From: Caryophanon latum
GTDB taxonomy: Bacteria; Bacillota; Bacilli; Bacillales_A; Planococcaceae
Assembly: GCF_001700325.1 (NCBI RefSeq)
Contig: NZ_MATO01000067.1
Span: 1 to 64,000, forward strand
Direction of reading: 5' to 3'
DNA length: 64,000 nt
Shown: in pieces, positions 8,587 through 18,219 of the stretch
Layout: each line of letters opens with the position of its first letter
How positions within the stretch are numbered: the stretch's first letter is position 1
Notes under the pieces: generated by a model
Told to the model about the DNA's origin: nothing
What the model saw: only the letters and a program-made list of their open reading frames with translations
The model's database searches: none
Position numbers and translations under genes: made by a program

Positions 8587-8747
8587 GCGGCTCGCGTTCC
8601 TGGGGCCCGGCGGCGAACACGATGTTGGTCATGAAGGCGATGCCACATGGACGTGGCGCTTATCGCCTTCCTCAAGCCTCCTCGTCGTTCGTGCCTCACG
8701 ACTGCGGGGTCTCGAGGCTCGGGCTATTCCCCAAGGAGTCTCGCCGC
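8587..8747. repeat. Dispersed hairpin repeat, family A core with internal module (copy A2)
   Basis: Arms GCGGCTCGCGTTCCTGGGG (8587) and CCCCAAGGAGTCTCGCCGC (ending 8747) pair over most of their length. The roughly 55-base internal module occurs at 8610-8668, in the reverse orientation relative to copy A1. The repeat lies between the speB stop and its terminator. The outer ends seen in full-length family members are not recognisable here. Confidence 0.85.
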
Positions 8748-8788
8748 TACACGCTCACGCATTATTACGTATAAAATAAAAATTTAAT

Positions 8789-8833
8789 GAAGCTGTGCTG
8801 AAAGTCAAAATCGACATTCAGCACAGCTTTTTC
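8789..8833 (+). terminator. Terminator after speB
   Basis: A 13-bp stem (AAGCTGTGCTGAA with its complement, 8790-8829) and a T tract, placed beyond the repeat at 8587-8747. The speB transcript would therefore carry the repeat in its 3' untranslated region. Confidence 0.88.
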
Positions 8834-8886
8834 GTTGTATAATGAACAAATATGACAACGAGACTAACATATAAGGAGTTTTATAT

Positions 8887-9996
8887 ATGATCATCCAATC
8901 TATTGAAATTTTTAAAATCGAGCTACCACTCATCGAACCGTTCGTCGTAAGCTACGCGACGTATCCGAACATGCCATCGATCATTACGAAGTTAACAACG
9001 ACGTGTGGTATCGTTGGCTGGGGCGAAGCAGTTCCAGATGAGCACGTAACAGGCGAAACGTTAGAAGGTACATTTGCTGTATTAAAGCATCATTTAGCAC
9101 CGGCTGTTATCGGTGAAAACGCGATGAATTTTGAGGCGCTGCACGAAAAAATGGACGCAGCAGTTTACGGCGTGCCAGCAGCGAAGGCAGCAATCGACAT
9201 TGCGTGCTTCGATGCAGTCGGCAAAAAGCTTGGCGTTCCTGCGTATCAACTTACAGGCGGACGCTATCACGAAAAATTCCCGATTACGCACGTGTTAAGC
9301 ATCGCAACACCTGAAGCGATGGCAGATGAAGCGGCTCGTCGCGTCGATATGGGCTACACGTCATTTAAAATGAAAGTCGGTCGTGACGTTGCAAGTGACG
9401 TTGCGCGCATTCGAGCAGTTCGCGAACGTGTCGGTGAAGCAATTGCGATTCGCGTTGACGTCAACCAAGGCTGGGTGAACGCGGCAAATACATTACAAGC
9501 AGTGCGTCAGCTAGAGCAGCTAAACATCGACTGGCTAGAACAACCGGTAAAGGCGGACGACATTGACGCGATGGTAGCAATCAAGGCGAAGACGACGATT
9601 CCACTCATGATCGATGAAGGCTTGCGCGGTGTACGTGATATGCGCGAAATTATTGCGAAAAACGCAGCGGACAAAGTGAACATTAAGCTGATGAAATGCG
9701 GCGGCATGTATCCCGCGATGAAGCTTGCGCATATGGCACAAATGGCAGGCATCGAATGTCAAATCGGCTCGATGGTTGAGTCGTCAGTCGGTTCAGCAGC
9801 AGGCTTCCATGTAGCGTTTTCAAACAAGGCGTTTACGAGCGTTGAGCTAACAGGACCGCTGAAGTTTTCAAAAGATATCGGCAACCTCCATTACGACGTG
9901 CCGTTTATCCAATTAAACGAGCGTGCAGGACTTGGTGTGGATGTAGACGAGGCGATTTTAGCGGAACTGACAGACGAAAGCGTTGTGGTGAGCTAA
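8887..9996 (+). CDS. Enolase-superfamily epimerase (dipeptide epimerase / muconate-lactonizing subgroup)
   Basis: A 369-residue protein with the N-terminal capping domain and C-terminal barrel of the muconate lactonizing enzyme subgroup. Visible catalytic elements are the KxK lysines in SFKMKVG (barrel strand 2), the metal ligands Asp in RVDVNQGW, Glu in DWLEQP and Asp in LMIDEG, and the general base Lys in VNIKLMKCGG. This subgroup includes L-Ala-D/L-Glu epimerases, N-succinylamino acid racemases and cycloisomerases. A dipeptide epimerase acting in murein peptide recycling is the likeliest reading, but sequence alone does not settle the substrate. It starts after AAGGAG and is directly followed by a GNAT gene with no gap, so the two are cotranscribed. 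Confidence 0.83.
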   Translation: MIIQSIEIFKIELPLIEPFVVSYATYPNMPSIITKLTTTCGIVGWGEAVPDEHVTGETLEGTFAVLKHHLAPAVIGENAMNFEALHEKMDAAVYGVPAAKAAIDIACFDAVGKKLGVPAYQLTGGRYHEKFPITHVLSIATPEAMADEAARRVDMGYTSFKMKVGRDVASDVARIRAVRERVGEAIAIRVDVNQGWVNAANTLQAVRQLEQLNIDWLEQPVKADDIDAMVAIKAKTTIPLMIDEGLRGVRDMREIIAKNAADKVNIKLMKCGGMYPAMKLAHMAQMAGIECQIGSMVESSVGSAAGFHVAFSNKAFTSVELTGPLKFSKDIGNLHYDVPFIQLNERAGLGVDVDEAILAELTDESVVVS

Positions 9997-10656
9997 ATGT
10001 ATGACGTACAAAAACTGACGCTCGCACACATTCCACAGCTTCAAACGTTGCAGCAGCAAGTCATTGATGCGCTGCCGGACAAAACGATGTTACAGCCGCT
10101 TGATGAGTCGGAGCTGCGTTTTATTTTAGAAGGTAACGGCGTCATGATCGGCTTGTTTGCAGACGAGCAACTCATCGCGTTTCGTGCGCTGCTGGAGCCA
10201 CCGATTGATGACGAGCATTTAGGGCGCGACATCGGACATGCGAATTTAGACGAGGTGCTGTATCAAGAAATTTCAAACGTGCACCCAGATCACCGTGGAC
10301 AAGGGCTGCAGCAGCAAATGGCACAGCACATTATGCAGTATGTCGATACGAATAAGCATAAAATCGTTTGTGCGACGGTCATGCCATTTAACATCGCAAG
10401 CTTAAAAGATAAGTTCGCACAACGCATGCATGTCGCAGCGCTAAAGTTAAAATACGGCGGCAAGCTTCGTTATGTGTTTGCAAAATCGCTCGTTGAAGAA
10501 ACGGCTTGGGAAGACGAGGCGATTGTCGTTCCGATGGGTGAAACGGAAGCACAGCAACAGCTACTGCGCGACGGCTATTTCGGCGTATCGATGGAGAGAA
10601 GAGGCGACGGTTGGTTCGTATTATATAAAAAGCGTACAAAACACAACTTTGCTTGA
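9997..10656 (+). CDS. GNAT family N-acetyltransferase
   Basis: A 219-residue protein starting one base after the stop of the epimerase gene (TAA then ATG), which implies translational coupling; its ribosome-binding site lies within the end of the upstream gene. The acetyl-CoA binding motif is VHPDHRGQGLQQQMAQHIM (about residues 90-108), followed by a typical NIASL segment. The acceptor is unknown. Pairing with a probable dipeptide epimerase suggests an amino-acid or peptide substrate, but this is a guess from context. Confidence 0.85.
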   Translation: MYDVQKLTLAHIPQLQTLQQQVIDALPDKTMLQPLDESELRFILEGNGVMIGLFADEQLIAFRALLEPPIDDEHLGRDIGHANLDEVLYQEISNVHPDHRGQGLQQQMAQHIMQYVDTNKHKIVCATVMPFNIASLKDKFAQRMHVAALKLKYGGKLRYVFAKSLVEETAWEDEAIVVPMGETEAQQQLLRDGYFGVSMERRGDGWFVLYKKRTKHNFA

Positions 10657-10716
10657 ATCGCTGAAAATTTCATCCTATAATAAGAAGGTTATAGAAAAAG
10701 CGTTGGAGGGGTTCCA

Positions 10717-11148
10717 TTGAAAAGCGACATTGGAAAGCGTGTCAATATTCGGCTAACATCGGCGATTTCTTATGCTGAAGGTGAGACGGAAAGTGTCGAA
10801 ATGTGGTTAGATGGGCACATCGTCGAAAAAAATGGTACGAAATATTTGCGCTATACAGAAGAACACGAATCACAATCGATTAAAACGACGATTAAGCTAG
10901 CAGAAAATCAATCGTTCATTATGCGTAAAGGCTCAGTCGATATGCGCTTGCCGTTAAACGTAAAGCAGCGCGAAACAGGGCATTACACGAGCGAGGTCGG
11001 TTCATTACCTTTATGGATCGATACAGCACATCTTCACTATACAACTGAAACTGAACAGCAAAGCCAATTTGAAACGAAGTATGCACTTCATGTTGGTGGA
11101 CAATTAGCTGGCACATATACGTTAAAATTAACTTTTACGGAGGAATAA
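10717..11148 (+). CDS. ywiB: DUF1934 protein YwiB
   Basis: A 143-residue beta-barrel-like protein of the DUF1934 family. It begins with TTG 10717, preceded by TTGGAGGGG at 10703-10711. Homologues are found immediately upstream of argS in Bacillales, as here, with a two-base gap. The structure of the family resembles calycin/lipocalin folds; no function is established. No signal peptide is visible. Confidence 0.9.
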   Translation: MKSDIGKRVNIRLTSAISYAEGETESVEMWLDGHIVEKNGTKYLRYTEEHESQSIKTTIKLAENQSFIMRKGSVDMRLPLNVKQRETGHYTSEVGSLPLWIDTAHLHYTTETEQQSQFETKYALHVGGQLAGTYTLKLTFTEE

Positions 11149-11150
11149 AC

Positions 11151-12818
11151 ATGAACGCAGTAGAGCAAGTACAACAGTCGATTAAATCGGCAATCGCAGC
11201 AGCTGTTGAAAAAGCACAGCTAGTAGAAGCAGGCACGGAGTTAAACATTCATTTAGAATCGCCAAAGGATAAAGCAAACGGCGACTACGCAACGAACATT
11301 GCGATGCAGTTAACGAAGCTTGCGAAAAAGCCACCGCGCGCAATCGCAGAAGCCATTCTTGAAAACTTAGACACAGCAGGCACAGATATCGAGAAAATCG
11401 ACATCGCAGGCCCTGGTTTCATGAACATTACGGTGAAAAAAGATTTCTTAACGCAAGTTGTGAAAGCAGCTCTTGCACAAGGCGCGGATTACGGTCGCTC
11501 TGAAGCAGGTCAAGGCGAGAAAGTACAAGTCGAGTTCGTATCAGCAAACCCAACTGGTGACTTACACTTAGGTCACGCACGCGGCGCATCTGTTGGGGAT
11601 TCGTTATGTAACGTGCTAGACGCAGCAGGCTATGCAGTATCACGCGAGTACTACATTAACGACGCAGGTAACCAAATTAACAACTTAGCGTACTCATTAG
11701 AAGCGCGCTACAAGCAAGCGTTAGGAATGGACGCACAAATGCCAGAAGACGGCTACCACGGTGCAGACATTGTTGAAATCGCTGGCAAGTTAAAAGAAGA
11801 GTTCGGCGCAGACATTTTAGATAAATCAGATGAAGAGCGCTTCAAGTTTTTCCGCGAGCACGGCTTACGTTTAGAGCTTGCGAAATTACAAAACGACTTA
11901 AAAAACTTCCGCGTAGAATTTGACGTATGGTATTCAGAAACTTCTTTATACGGCAACGGCAAAATCGAGCGCGCATTAGATAAATTAAAAGCGAACGGTC
12001 ACATTTTTGAAGAAGAAGGCGCGACATGGTTCCGCTCAACAACATTCGGTGATGACAAAGACCGCGTATTAATTAAAGGTGACGGTTCATTCACATACTT
12101 AACGCCAGACATCGCGTACCACGAAGACAAATTACAACGTGGCTTCGATAAGTTAGTAAACATTTGGGGTGCTGACCACCACGGCTACATTCCGCGTATG
12201 AAAGCGGCGATCGAAGCACTTGGCTACGACCGCGGTACGCTTGAAGTAGATATTATCCAAATGGTACAGCTGTATAAAAACGGCGAGAAGTTCAAAATGT
12301 CAAAACGTACAGGTAATGCTGTTACGATGCGTGAATTAGTCGAAATGGTCGGCTTAGACGCAGTGCGCTACTTCTTCGTAAAAACAGCGGGCGACTCGCA
12401 TATGGACTTCGACTTAGATTTAGCGGTATCGCAATCAAACGAAAACCCAGTGTACTACGCGCAATATGCACACGCACGTATCGCATCGATTTTACGTTCT
12501 GCAAAAGAGCAAGGGTTCGAAGCATCAATTGAAAACCTTGATTTATTAACAGCAGAAAAAGAAATCGATGTGCTGAAAAAAGTGGGCGACTTCCCGAAAG
12601 TGATCGCAGAGGCGGCAAAACACCGCACACCACACCGCATTGCGAACTACATTCAAGAAACTGCGGCAACGTTCCACAGCTTCTACGGTGCAGAAAAAGT
12701 AATTAACGCAGACAACAAGGAGCTAACAGAAGCTCGCCTTGCATTAATTACAGCAGTCCAAACGACAATCGCAAACGCATTACGCTTAATCGGTGTATCA
12801 GCGCCAGAGAAAATGTAA
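11151..12818 (+). CDS. argS: Arginyl-tRNA synthetase
   Basis: A 555-residue class I synthetase that charges tRNA-Arg. The N-terminal Add-1 domain is followed by the HIGH-type motif [15 protein letters not shown] (about residues 129-143). The KMSKR motif is [13 protein letters not shown] near residue 385. A DALR anticodon-binding domain ends at [10 protein letters not shown]. Start ATG follows GGAGGAATAAAC. It forms an operon with ywiB. Confidence 0.98.
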   Translation: MNAVEQVQQSIKSAIAAAVEKAQLVEAGTELNIHLESPKDKANGDYATNIAMQLTKLAKKPPRAIAEAILENLDTAGTDIEKIDIAGPGFMNITVKKDFLTQVVKAALAQGADYGRSEAGQGEKVQVEFVSANPTGDLHLGHARGASVGDSLCNVLDAAGYAVSREYYINDAGNQINNLAYSLEARYKQALGMDAQMPEDGYHGADIVEIAGKLKEEFGADILDKSDEERFKFFREHGLRLELAKLQNDLKNFRVEFDVWYSETSLYGNGKIERALDKLKANGHIFEEEGATWFRSTTFGDDKDRVLIKGDGSFTYLTPDIAYHEDKLQRGFDKLVNIWGADHHGYIPRMKAAIEALGYDRGTLEVDIIQMVQLYKNGEKFKMSKRTGNAVTMRELVEMVGLDAVRYFFVKTAGDSHMDFDLDLAVSQSNENPVYYAQYAHARIASILRSAKEQGFEASIENLDLLTAEKEIDVLKKVGDFPKVIAEAAKHRTPHRIANYIQETAATFHSFYGAEKVINADNKELTEARLALITAVQTTIANALRLIGVSAPEKM

Positions 12819-12827
12819 TAATAAATC

Positions 12828-12865
12828 AAAGCTGCTCGGAAAGAAATTTTCGAGCAGCTTTTTTG
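12828..12865 (+). terminator. Terminator after argS
   Basis: Stem AAAGCTGCTCG with CGAGCAGCTTT and a run of T, 10 bases after the stop codon. Confidence 0.93.
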
Positions 12866-13038
12866 TCGTTGCGATATACGCTGAAGCATCATATTCGTGC
12901 TGACTACAACATGCGTGCGGTGTCACTTGTCACGTTCATGCGGCATGCTAGGCGCGAATATGATTTTTTTACCGCGCTCATCGAAATTGTGGCTTTACCT
13001 ATACTATTAAATCGTTTGTGTGTGCTTTTTAAATATAC

Positions 13039-13274
13039 CGCAGATGTGTAGACTAGCCATTTTTAGCCCGCTAAATCAATTGTTTTTAGCAACAAGGAAA
13101 TATATGCAGTATCGTCATGGCAGTGAACATGCGGCGAGACTCCTTAGGGAACAGCTCGTGACTCAAGACCCCACAGACGTGAGGTACGAACGTCGAGGAG
13201 GCTTGAGCCGAGCCCTAGGAAAGCGAGCCGCAATCAGTTCACTGCCTATTGCTAGTTAATCAATATGCTTGCTG
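13039..13274. repeat. Full-length family A repeat (copy A3)
   Basis: The core at 13131-13231 (arms GCGGCGAGACTCC and AAGCGAGCCGC) closely matches the reverse complement of 50571-50671, with about four differences over 101 bases. Two of these are a paired change in the stem (A-T here, G-C at 50.6 kb). Outer segments ACTAGCCATTTTTAG and GCTAGTTAATCAATATG are degenerate versions of the TTGATTAGC/GCTAATCAA ends of this family. Nothing else is recognisable between argS and the riboswitch. Confidence 0.8.
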
Positions 13275-13367
13275 TTAGATATAATGGGAACAGCTAATGG
13301 GATGAACAATATTATTCGAATATTTCCTAAAATCACGAAAAATTCGTGCGCATCGAAAAAAATGCGC

Positions 13368-13373
13368 TATAAT
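13368..13373 (+). promoter_or_regulatory. -10 element for the cobalamin uptake operon
   Basis: A perfect TATAAT about 20-25 bases upstream of the riboswitch fold. A convincing -35 is not seen; TTCGTG 19 bases upstream is a weak candidate. Confidence 0.55.
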
Positions 13374-13392
13374 ATAACACAATTGCATACAT

Positions 13393-13552
13393 CAACTAGG
13401 TTCCTTCGTAAAAGGATGAAAAGGGAAGTCGGTGCAAATCCGACACGGTCCCGCCACTGTAACTACGAGCACAAATGCGACATACCACTGAGCAATCGGG
13501 AAGGTGCATTTGATTGGCGTAGAAGTCAGGAGACCTGCCTAGCTGATTTTTT
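13393..13552 (+). ncRNA. Cobalamin (adenosylcobalamin) riboswitch
   Basis: All conserved B12 riboswitch blocks are present in order: a GGTTCC/GGATGAA arm, GGGAAGTCGGTGCAAATCC with GACACGGTCCCGCCACTGT (the B12 box, 13423-13460), and AAGTCAGGAGACCTGCC (13524-13540). It precedes btuF and the rest of the B12 uptake operon. Adenosylcobalamin binding would repress expression through the terminator hairpin at 13603-13641. Confidence 0.97.
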
Positions 13553-13602
13553 AGCAACCACTTACGAGGATAAGTGTGTATGGCAACTAACCATATACAT
13601 AT

Positions 13603-13641
13603 GCTCGTTTTAGCGTTTTGCTAAGGCGAGCTTTTTATTTT
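13603..13641 (+). terminator. Riboswitch expression-platform terminator
   Basis: A 12-bp stem with two G-T pairs (GCTCGTTTTAGC with GCTAAGGCGAGC) and a five-base loop, followed by TTTTTATTTT. It lies between the aptamer and the btuF ribosome-binding site, as expected for transcriptional control. Confidence 0.85.
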
Positions 13642-13662
13642 ATACAAAGGGAGCGAATAAAC

Positions 13663-14610
13663 ATGAAACGTTGGAAATTAGCAATGACAGCTGCACTTGC
13701 AACATCGGCGTTAGTTGCGTGCAGTGACAAAGAAGAAACGACGAATGAAGCAACGAACGAAACGGAAACAGACGGCGCGTACCCGTTAACCGTAACGGAC
13801 GCAAGCGGCACAGAAATTACAATTGAAAAAGAGCCAGAGCGCATCATTTCGATGATCCCGAGCAACACGGAAATTTTATTTGAGCTCGGCTTAGGCGATG
13901 AAGTGATTGCGGTGACAGACATTGACGATTACCCAGCAGAAGCGGCAGAAAAAGAAAAAATCGGTGCGATGGAATTTGACTTTGAAAAAATTATTTCGTT
14001 ATCACCAGACGTTGTATTTTCACATGAATCAGCAATGGGTGTATCAGAAGCAGGCATCGAGCAGCTACGCGCAGCAGGCATTGACGTATTCGTTGTAGAA
14101 GATGCGAAAAACTTCGAGCATACGTACGAAACAATTTATGATATTGCAGAAATTACAAATACGACAGAGCAAGCAGACGAAATCGTTACTGAGATGAAAG
14201 CACAAGTTGCCGACATTCAAGAAAAGCTTGCGGACGTTGAGCCGAAGCGTGTATTTATCGAAAACTCAGATGCACCTGAAATTTATACAGCTGGCTCAAA
14301 TACGTTTACAGACGAAATGTTAAAAATGATTAAAGCAGAAAACGTTGCGGCAACACAAGAAGGCTGGTATTTAATTAGCTCAGAGGAAATTATTACGCAA
14401 AACCCGGACGTTATTTTAGTGTCATACAGCTACGTGCCAGACATTTTAACGACGCTGCCACTGCGCCCAGGCTTTGAGACAATTGCCGCGGTAAAAAACA
14501 ACGCTGTATTCCAAATCGATGAAGATACGACAAGTCGACAAGCACCACGTTTAGCAGAAGGTTTACTCGAAATGGCAACAGCAATTCACCCAGAGGTTTT
14601 CAGTGAATAA
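13663..14610 (+). CDS. btuF: Cobalamin ABC transporter substrate-binding lipoprotein
   Basis: A 315-residue lipoprotein that captures cobalamin or cobinamide outside the cell. It has an N-terminal signal with lipobox LVAC (ALVACSDKE), a Thr/Glu-rich linker, then a class III periplasmic-binding fold (EPERIISMIPSNTEILFELGLGD). Start ATG 13663 follows AAAGGGAG; upstream in-frame codons fall within the terminator hairpin and are excluded. It is the first gene downstream of the B12 riboswitch, and overlaps btuC by 8 bases. Confidence 0.94.
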   Translation: MKRWKLAMTAALATSALVACSDKEETTNEATNETETDGAYPLTVTDASGTEITIEKEPERIISMIPSNTEILFELGLGDEVIAVTDIDDYPAEAAEKEKIGAMEFDFEKIISLSPDVVFSHESAMGVSEAGIEQLRAAGIDVFVVEDAKNFEHTYETIYDIAEITNTTEQADEIVTEMKAQVADIQEKLADVEPKRVFIENSDAPEIYTAGSNTFTDEMLKMIKAENVAATQEGWYLISSEEIITQNPDVILVSYSYVPDILTTLPLRPGFETIAAVKNNAVFQIDEDTTSRQAPRLAEGLLEMATAIHPEVFSE

Positions 14611-15604
14611 AAAATATGTGCTTGCCTACACGATTGCACTCGCTACGTTAATTATTACGATGTGGCTCGGCGTTGCAATCGGCTCGGTACGCATTCCGCT
14701 TGAAGTGTTATGGAATCCGAGCATAAACGAAACAGCGGCGAACATTTTATGGCAAATTCGCATGCCGCGCGTGCTGCTTGCCGCTCTCGTTGGCGCAAGT
14801 TTAGCAATTGCAGGGGCGGCGTTTCAAGGGCTGTTAAAAAACCCGCTTGCTGATCCGTACACGCTCGGCATTTCGTCAGGTGCGTCGGTCGGAGCAGTCG
14901 CCACGATTTTCTTTAGCATTTCCGTTCCGCTACTCGGCATTTTTACATTGCCAATTTTTAGCATGATTGGCGCCATTGTGACGATGTTTCTTGTGATGAG
15001 TTTTGCGCGACTAGTTGACCGCACGATGAAAATGGAGACGCTCATTTTAACCGGTATTATTTTTAGCTCATTTTTAGGCTCGATGATTTCGCTCATGATT
15101 GCACTTACAGGTGAGGAGCTGCGCCAAATTATGAGCTGGCTTCTCGGCAGTGTGTCGATGCGCGGCTGGCCGTACGTGCAAATGATTATTCCATTCGTCA
15201 TTATCGGCAGCTTCATTTTATGGTGGAACCGCCGTGAGCTAAATGCGATGCTGTACGGTGAGGAGCGCGCGCAATATTTAGGCGTCAACGTAAAGCGCAG
15301 TAAAATGCAGGTGCTTATCGGCGGGTCGATGCTCACTGGTGCGGCCGTTGCGGTATCGGGCACGATCGGATTCGTCGGCTTAGTCGTACCGCATATGACG
15401 CGCATGCTTTGGGGAGCGGATCATCATCATTTATTGCCGCTATCAATGCTGCACGGTGCGTCACTGCTCATCATTTGTGACTTAATTTCACGCACGATTA
15501 TTGCGCCGACTGAGCTACCGATTGGGGTTATTACATCGTTCGTCGGTGCGCCAGTATTTGCGTATATTTTCTTTAAACAACGTAGAAGGAAAGGTGTGGC
15601 GTAA
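14603..15604 (+). CDS. btuC: Cobalamin ABC transporter permease
   Basis: A 333-residue FecCD/BtuC-type permease with about ten hydrophobic segments. It has the family motifs RMPRVLLAALVGASLAIAG near residue 52 and GFVGLVVPHMTRM near 250. It starts with GTG 14603 inside the end of btuF, so translation is coupled. It pairs with BtuF and the ATPase encoded next; the stop overlaps the next start (TAATG). Confidence 0.95.
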   Translation: MNKKYVLAYTIALATLIITMWLGVAIGSVRIPLEVLWNPSINETAANILWQIRMPRVLLAALVGASLAIAGAAFQGLLKNPLADPYTLGISSGASVGAVATIFFSISVPLLGIFTLPIFSMIGAIVTMFLVMSFARLVDRTMKMETLILTGIIFSSFLGSMISLMIALTGEELRQIMSWLLGSVSMRGWPYVQMIIPFVIIGSFILWWNRRELNAMLYGEERAQYLGVNVKRSKMQVLIGGSMLTGAAVAVSGTIGFVGLVVPHMTRMLWGADHHHLLPLSMLHGASLLIICDLISRTIIAPTELPIGVITSFVGAPVFAYIFFKQRRRKGVA

Positions 15605-17073
15605 TGTTACATGTACAACAAGTAAGTGGAGGGTACGGCAATGAGGCATACGTACAAGACGTATCGTTTACTGTGCAAAAAGGGGAAATTCTCGGCGTGC
15701 TCGGTCCAAACGGTAGTGGCAAGTCGACGATGCTCAAGCTCATTAGCGGTGCGCTCCCGATGCTGTCTGGCGATGTAGCATTGCAAGGTAAGCCACTTCG
15801 CGCGTACGCACCGAAAGAACTCGCTAAAAAGCTAGCCGTCTTGCCGCAGCTGCATGCCAATACATTTACGCATACAGTGCGCGAAGTTGTATCGCTCGGA
15901 CGTTATCCACATCAAAGCGGCTTTTTCTCAAGCTGGCGTGACGAGGACGAACAAGCAGTCGTACAGGCGATGGCACAAACGGACGTGATACAATACGCCG
16001 ATACCGAAATGGAATTTTTATCTGGTGGTGAACAGCAGCGCGTATTTGTTGCACAGGCGTTAGCACAAAAGGCGGACGTGTTATTTTTAGACGAGCCGAC
16101 GAACCATTTAGATATTGCGCATCAGCGTCAGCTACTCGACATGGTGCGCACTGAGGCAAAAATACACGGCTTAACGGTCGTATCGATTTTTCACGATATG
16201 AACTTAGCTGCGCTTTATTGCGATCGCCTATTGCTGATGGAAAAAGGGCGCGTTCGCATTATTGGCGAGCCGCATGAAGTGCTCGTTGATGCGCAAATTG
16301 AACAAGTGTACGACGTCGATGTTGTCACGCGTGCTCACCCGAAGGAAGCGACACCACAAGTGACGATTTTACCGAGCGTGTCGTTGCAAAAGGAGGCACG
16401 TGTGACAGCGGAGCATATTCACATTACAGAAGAAGCGGTCGTGCTACAAAGTCCGCTGCCACTGCGCGTATTATCATCAGCTGTATACAACGCAGGGCTT
16501 GGCTGGTATCGCACACTCATTAATCGCACTGTCGATCCGCTATACGATGTGACGAATGTAAGCGATGAGTTTGCGCAATTTATTCGCAAGCTCGGTGCAT
16601 TACCGACAAACTGCGTCGGCATGATGACAGCGCTCACGACAGATCACGCTGTTATTCGTGAATTCAACAGCGAAGCGGGGCATTTAATCGTCGCTGTAAC
16701 AGCGGGCGTCGGCAAAGCAATCGACGTCTCAAAAACTTGCGAGCGGACGTCGCATTACGAGGTCGGCACGATTAATACGTGGGTCATCGTGAATGGCGAG
16801 CTTACCGATGAAGCGTTCGTGCAAGCGATGATGACCGCGACTGAGGCGAAAGTAAAAGCGTTACAAATAGAGGAAGTACGCGATCAAACGTCGAATACGA
16901 TTGCGACGGGGACAGCGACCGACAGCATTTTAATCGCGAGCACACAACAAGGTCAGCAGCACGCTTATGCAGGAACGGCGTCGCTTCTTGGTAAGTGGGT
17001 TGGACATGCCGTATTTGAAACGACCGTTGAAGCAATTCAGCGCTATAAACAACTAAAGGAGATGGCACGATGA
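15604..17073 (+). CDS. btuD: Cobalamin ABC transporter ATPase fused to adenosylcobinamide amidohydrolase (BtuD-CbiZ)
   Basis: This 489-residue protein has two parts. Residues 1-250 are an ABC ATPase with Walker A GPNGSGKST (34-42), signature LSGGEQQR and Walker B VLFLDEPTNHLD. From about residue 265 to the end it matches CbiZ (LRVLSSAVYNAGLGW, TNCVGMMTAL, TVAGVGKA-like segment VTAGVGKAIDVS, and WVIVNGELTDEA). CbiZ cleaves the amide side chain of adenosylcobinamide to adenosylcobyric acid, allowing salvage of incomplete corrinoids. The fusion ties import to remodelling and is known in Bacillales (YvrA). Completing the cofactor needs nucleotide-loop assembly genes that are not in the window. 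Confidence 0.92.
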   Translation: MLHVQQVSGGYGNEAYVQDVSFTVQKGEILGVLGPNGSGKSTMLKLISGALPMLSGDVALQGKPLRAYAPKELAKKLAVLPQLHANTFTHTVREVVSLGRYPHQSGFFSSWRDEDEQAVVQAMAQTDVIQYADTEMEFLSGGEQQRVFVAQALAQKADVLFLDEPTNHLDIAHQRQLLDMVRTEAKIHGLTVVSIFHDMNLAALYCDRLLLMEKGRVRIIGEPHEVLVDAQIEQVYDVDVVTRAHPKEATPQVTILPSVSLQKEARVTAEHIHITEEAVVLQSPLPLRVLSSAVYNAGLGWYRTLINRTVDPLYDVTNVSDEFAQFIRKLGALPTNCVGMMTALTTDHAVIREFNSEAGHLIVAVTAGVGKAIDVSKTCERTSHYEVGTINTWVIVNGELTDEAFVQAMMTATEAKVKALQIEEVRDQTSNTIATGTATDSILIASTQQGQQHAYAGTASLLGKWVGHAVFETTVEAIQRYKQLKEMAR

Positions 17074-17648
17074 AAATTTATACAAAAACAGGTGACACAG
17101 GGAAAACAGGCTTAATCGGAGGACGCGCTGCAAAGGATGACATTCGCGTGGAAGTGTACGGTACAGTAGACGAGCTAAACTCATTTGTTGGCAAAGCAAT
17201 GACGGAGCTAGATGAGGAAACGTACGCGGACATTTTAAACGATTTACATGCGATTCAACACGAGCTATTTGATTGCGGTGGCGATTTAGCAAACGTTATG
17301 AAGGAGCCACAATTTAAATTAACAGAAGAGCCAATTACCGTGTTAGAAAATCGCATCGACGCACTTGTAGACGAAGCACCACCGCTTGAAAAGTTCGTTT
17401 TACCAGGCGGCACACCAGCTGCGGCGACGCTTCATATCGCTCGCACAGTAACGCGTCGTGCAGAGCGTCAAATGGTGACATTAACGACGGAAGTAGAAGG
17501 TGTAAACGTCGTTGTACAAAAGTATTTAAACCGTTTATCAGATTATTTCTTCGCTGCAGCTCGTGTTGTGAATTTCCGTGCGGGCGTACAAGACGTTGAA
17601 TATGCACGTGGCGGAAAAGTATTCCATACGAAAAAGAACGAAAAATAA
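17070..17648 (+). CDS. pduO: PduO-type cob(I)alamin adenosyltransferase
   Basis: A 192-residue enzyme that transfers the adenosyl group of ATP to cob(I)alamin, forming coenzyme B12. The N-terminal nucleotide loop TKTGDTGKTGLIGG (5-18) and the helix RTVTRRAERQ near residue 125-135 are diagnostic. Its ATG overlaps the stop of btuD-cbiZ (ATGA), making it the last gene of the riboswitch-controlled operon. The product serves the B12-dependent mutase IcmF encoded 8 kb downstream. Confidence 0.96.
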   Translation: MKIYTKTGDTGKTGLIGGRAAKDDIRVEVYGTVDELNSFVGKAMTELDEETYADILNDLHAIQHELFDCGGDLANVMKEPQFKLTEEPITVLENRIDALVDEAPPLEKFVLPGGTPAAATLHIARTVTRRAERQMVTLTTEVEGVNVVVQKYLNRLSDYFFAAARVVNFRAGVQDVEYARGGKVFHTKKNEK

Positions 17649-17726
17649 ACGAAAGTGGAGCGCGCAACTAATATGTTGCCATAATAAATGTGTAGCATAC
17701 GTAAAAAAATTACCGCGTTCATTTTA

Positions 17727-17769
17727 AAAATACTATTCGAAACGACGAGGATTCGAATAGTATTTTTTT
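17727..17769 (+). terminator. Terminator of the cobalamin operon
   Basis: A perfect 13-bp stem (AATACTATTCGAA with its complement) followed by seven T, 80 bases after the stop. The AT-rich stretch 17770-18145 beyond it holds nothing else I can identify. Confidence 0.92.
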
Positions 17770-18145
17770 GTGTTTTATTGCATCGGTACATGAGCGGATG
17801 AATGAATGCGAAGTAGATATACATCATCGACAACGAAAATCGTTATAGCGCACGGTAGTCGAAATGACAGGCATATTTTTTTACTGGCAACGGCGCATAG
17901 CTACCTCCTTATTCATGTGAAGTTTATATCAAATTGTTAATACTAACATGCGATGTAATCCGTATAAAGCCCTTTTTAACATAAACAGCTTTTTTGAAAT
18001 TTCGTACATATTTTGACATTTATAATAATAAAGTGTAAAACGATTTTATAAATAGCGTGAAAATTATGTTTACATAATGTATCATTTTAAATACAAACTT
18101 ACGTCAATATACTCGTTTAAGTTATTTTTTTAAACTGTGTCATAT

Positions 18146-18163
18146 TGACTGAATAGTCATTCA
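18146..18163. promoter_or_regulatory. FadR-type operator upstream of fadF
   Basis: The sequence TGACTGAATAGTCATTCA is symmetric at 14 of 18 positions. It is close to the operator consensus I recall for the B. subtilis fatty-acid repressor FadR (TGAATGANTANTCATTCA). It lies about 55 bases before the fadF start, suitable for repression relieved by long-chain acyl-CoA. Confidence 0.75.
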
Positions 18164-18219
18164 TAATTTACAATGATGACAACAAAATGGGGATTTGTTG
18201 AAAGTGAAAAGGGGGGACG

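Noticed and set aside
13269-13613. A 114-codon frame upstream of btuF
   Set aside because: It covers the cobalamin riboswitch, whose conserved blocks explain the sequence.
14824-15405. A 193-codon frame antisense to btuC
   Set aside because: Antisense frames open by codon bias of the real gene; no start signals or recognisable protein family. The same applies to the long antisense frames at 19425-19877, 22279-22483, 23911-24372 and 62279-62755.
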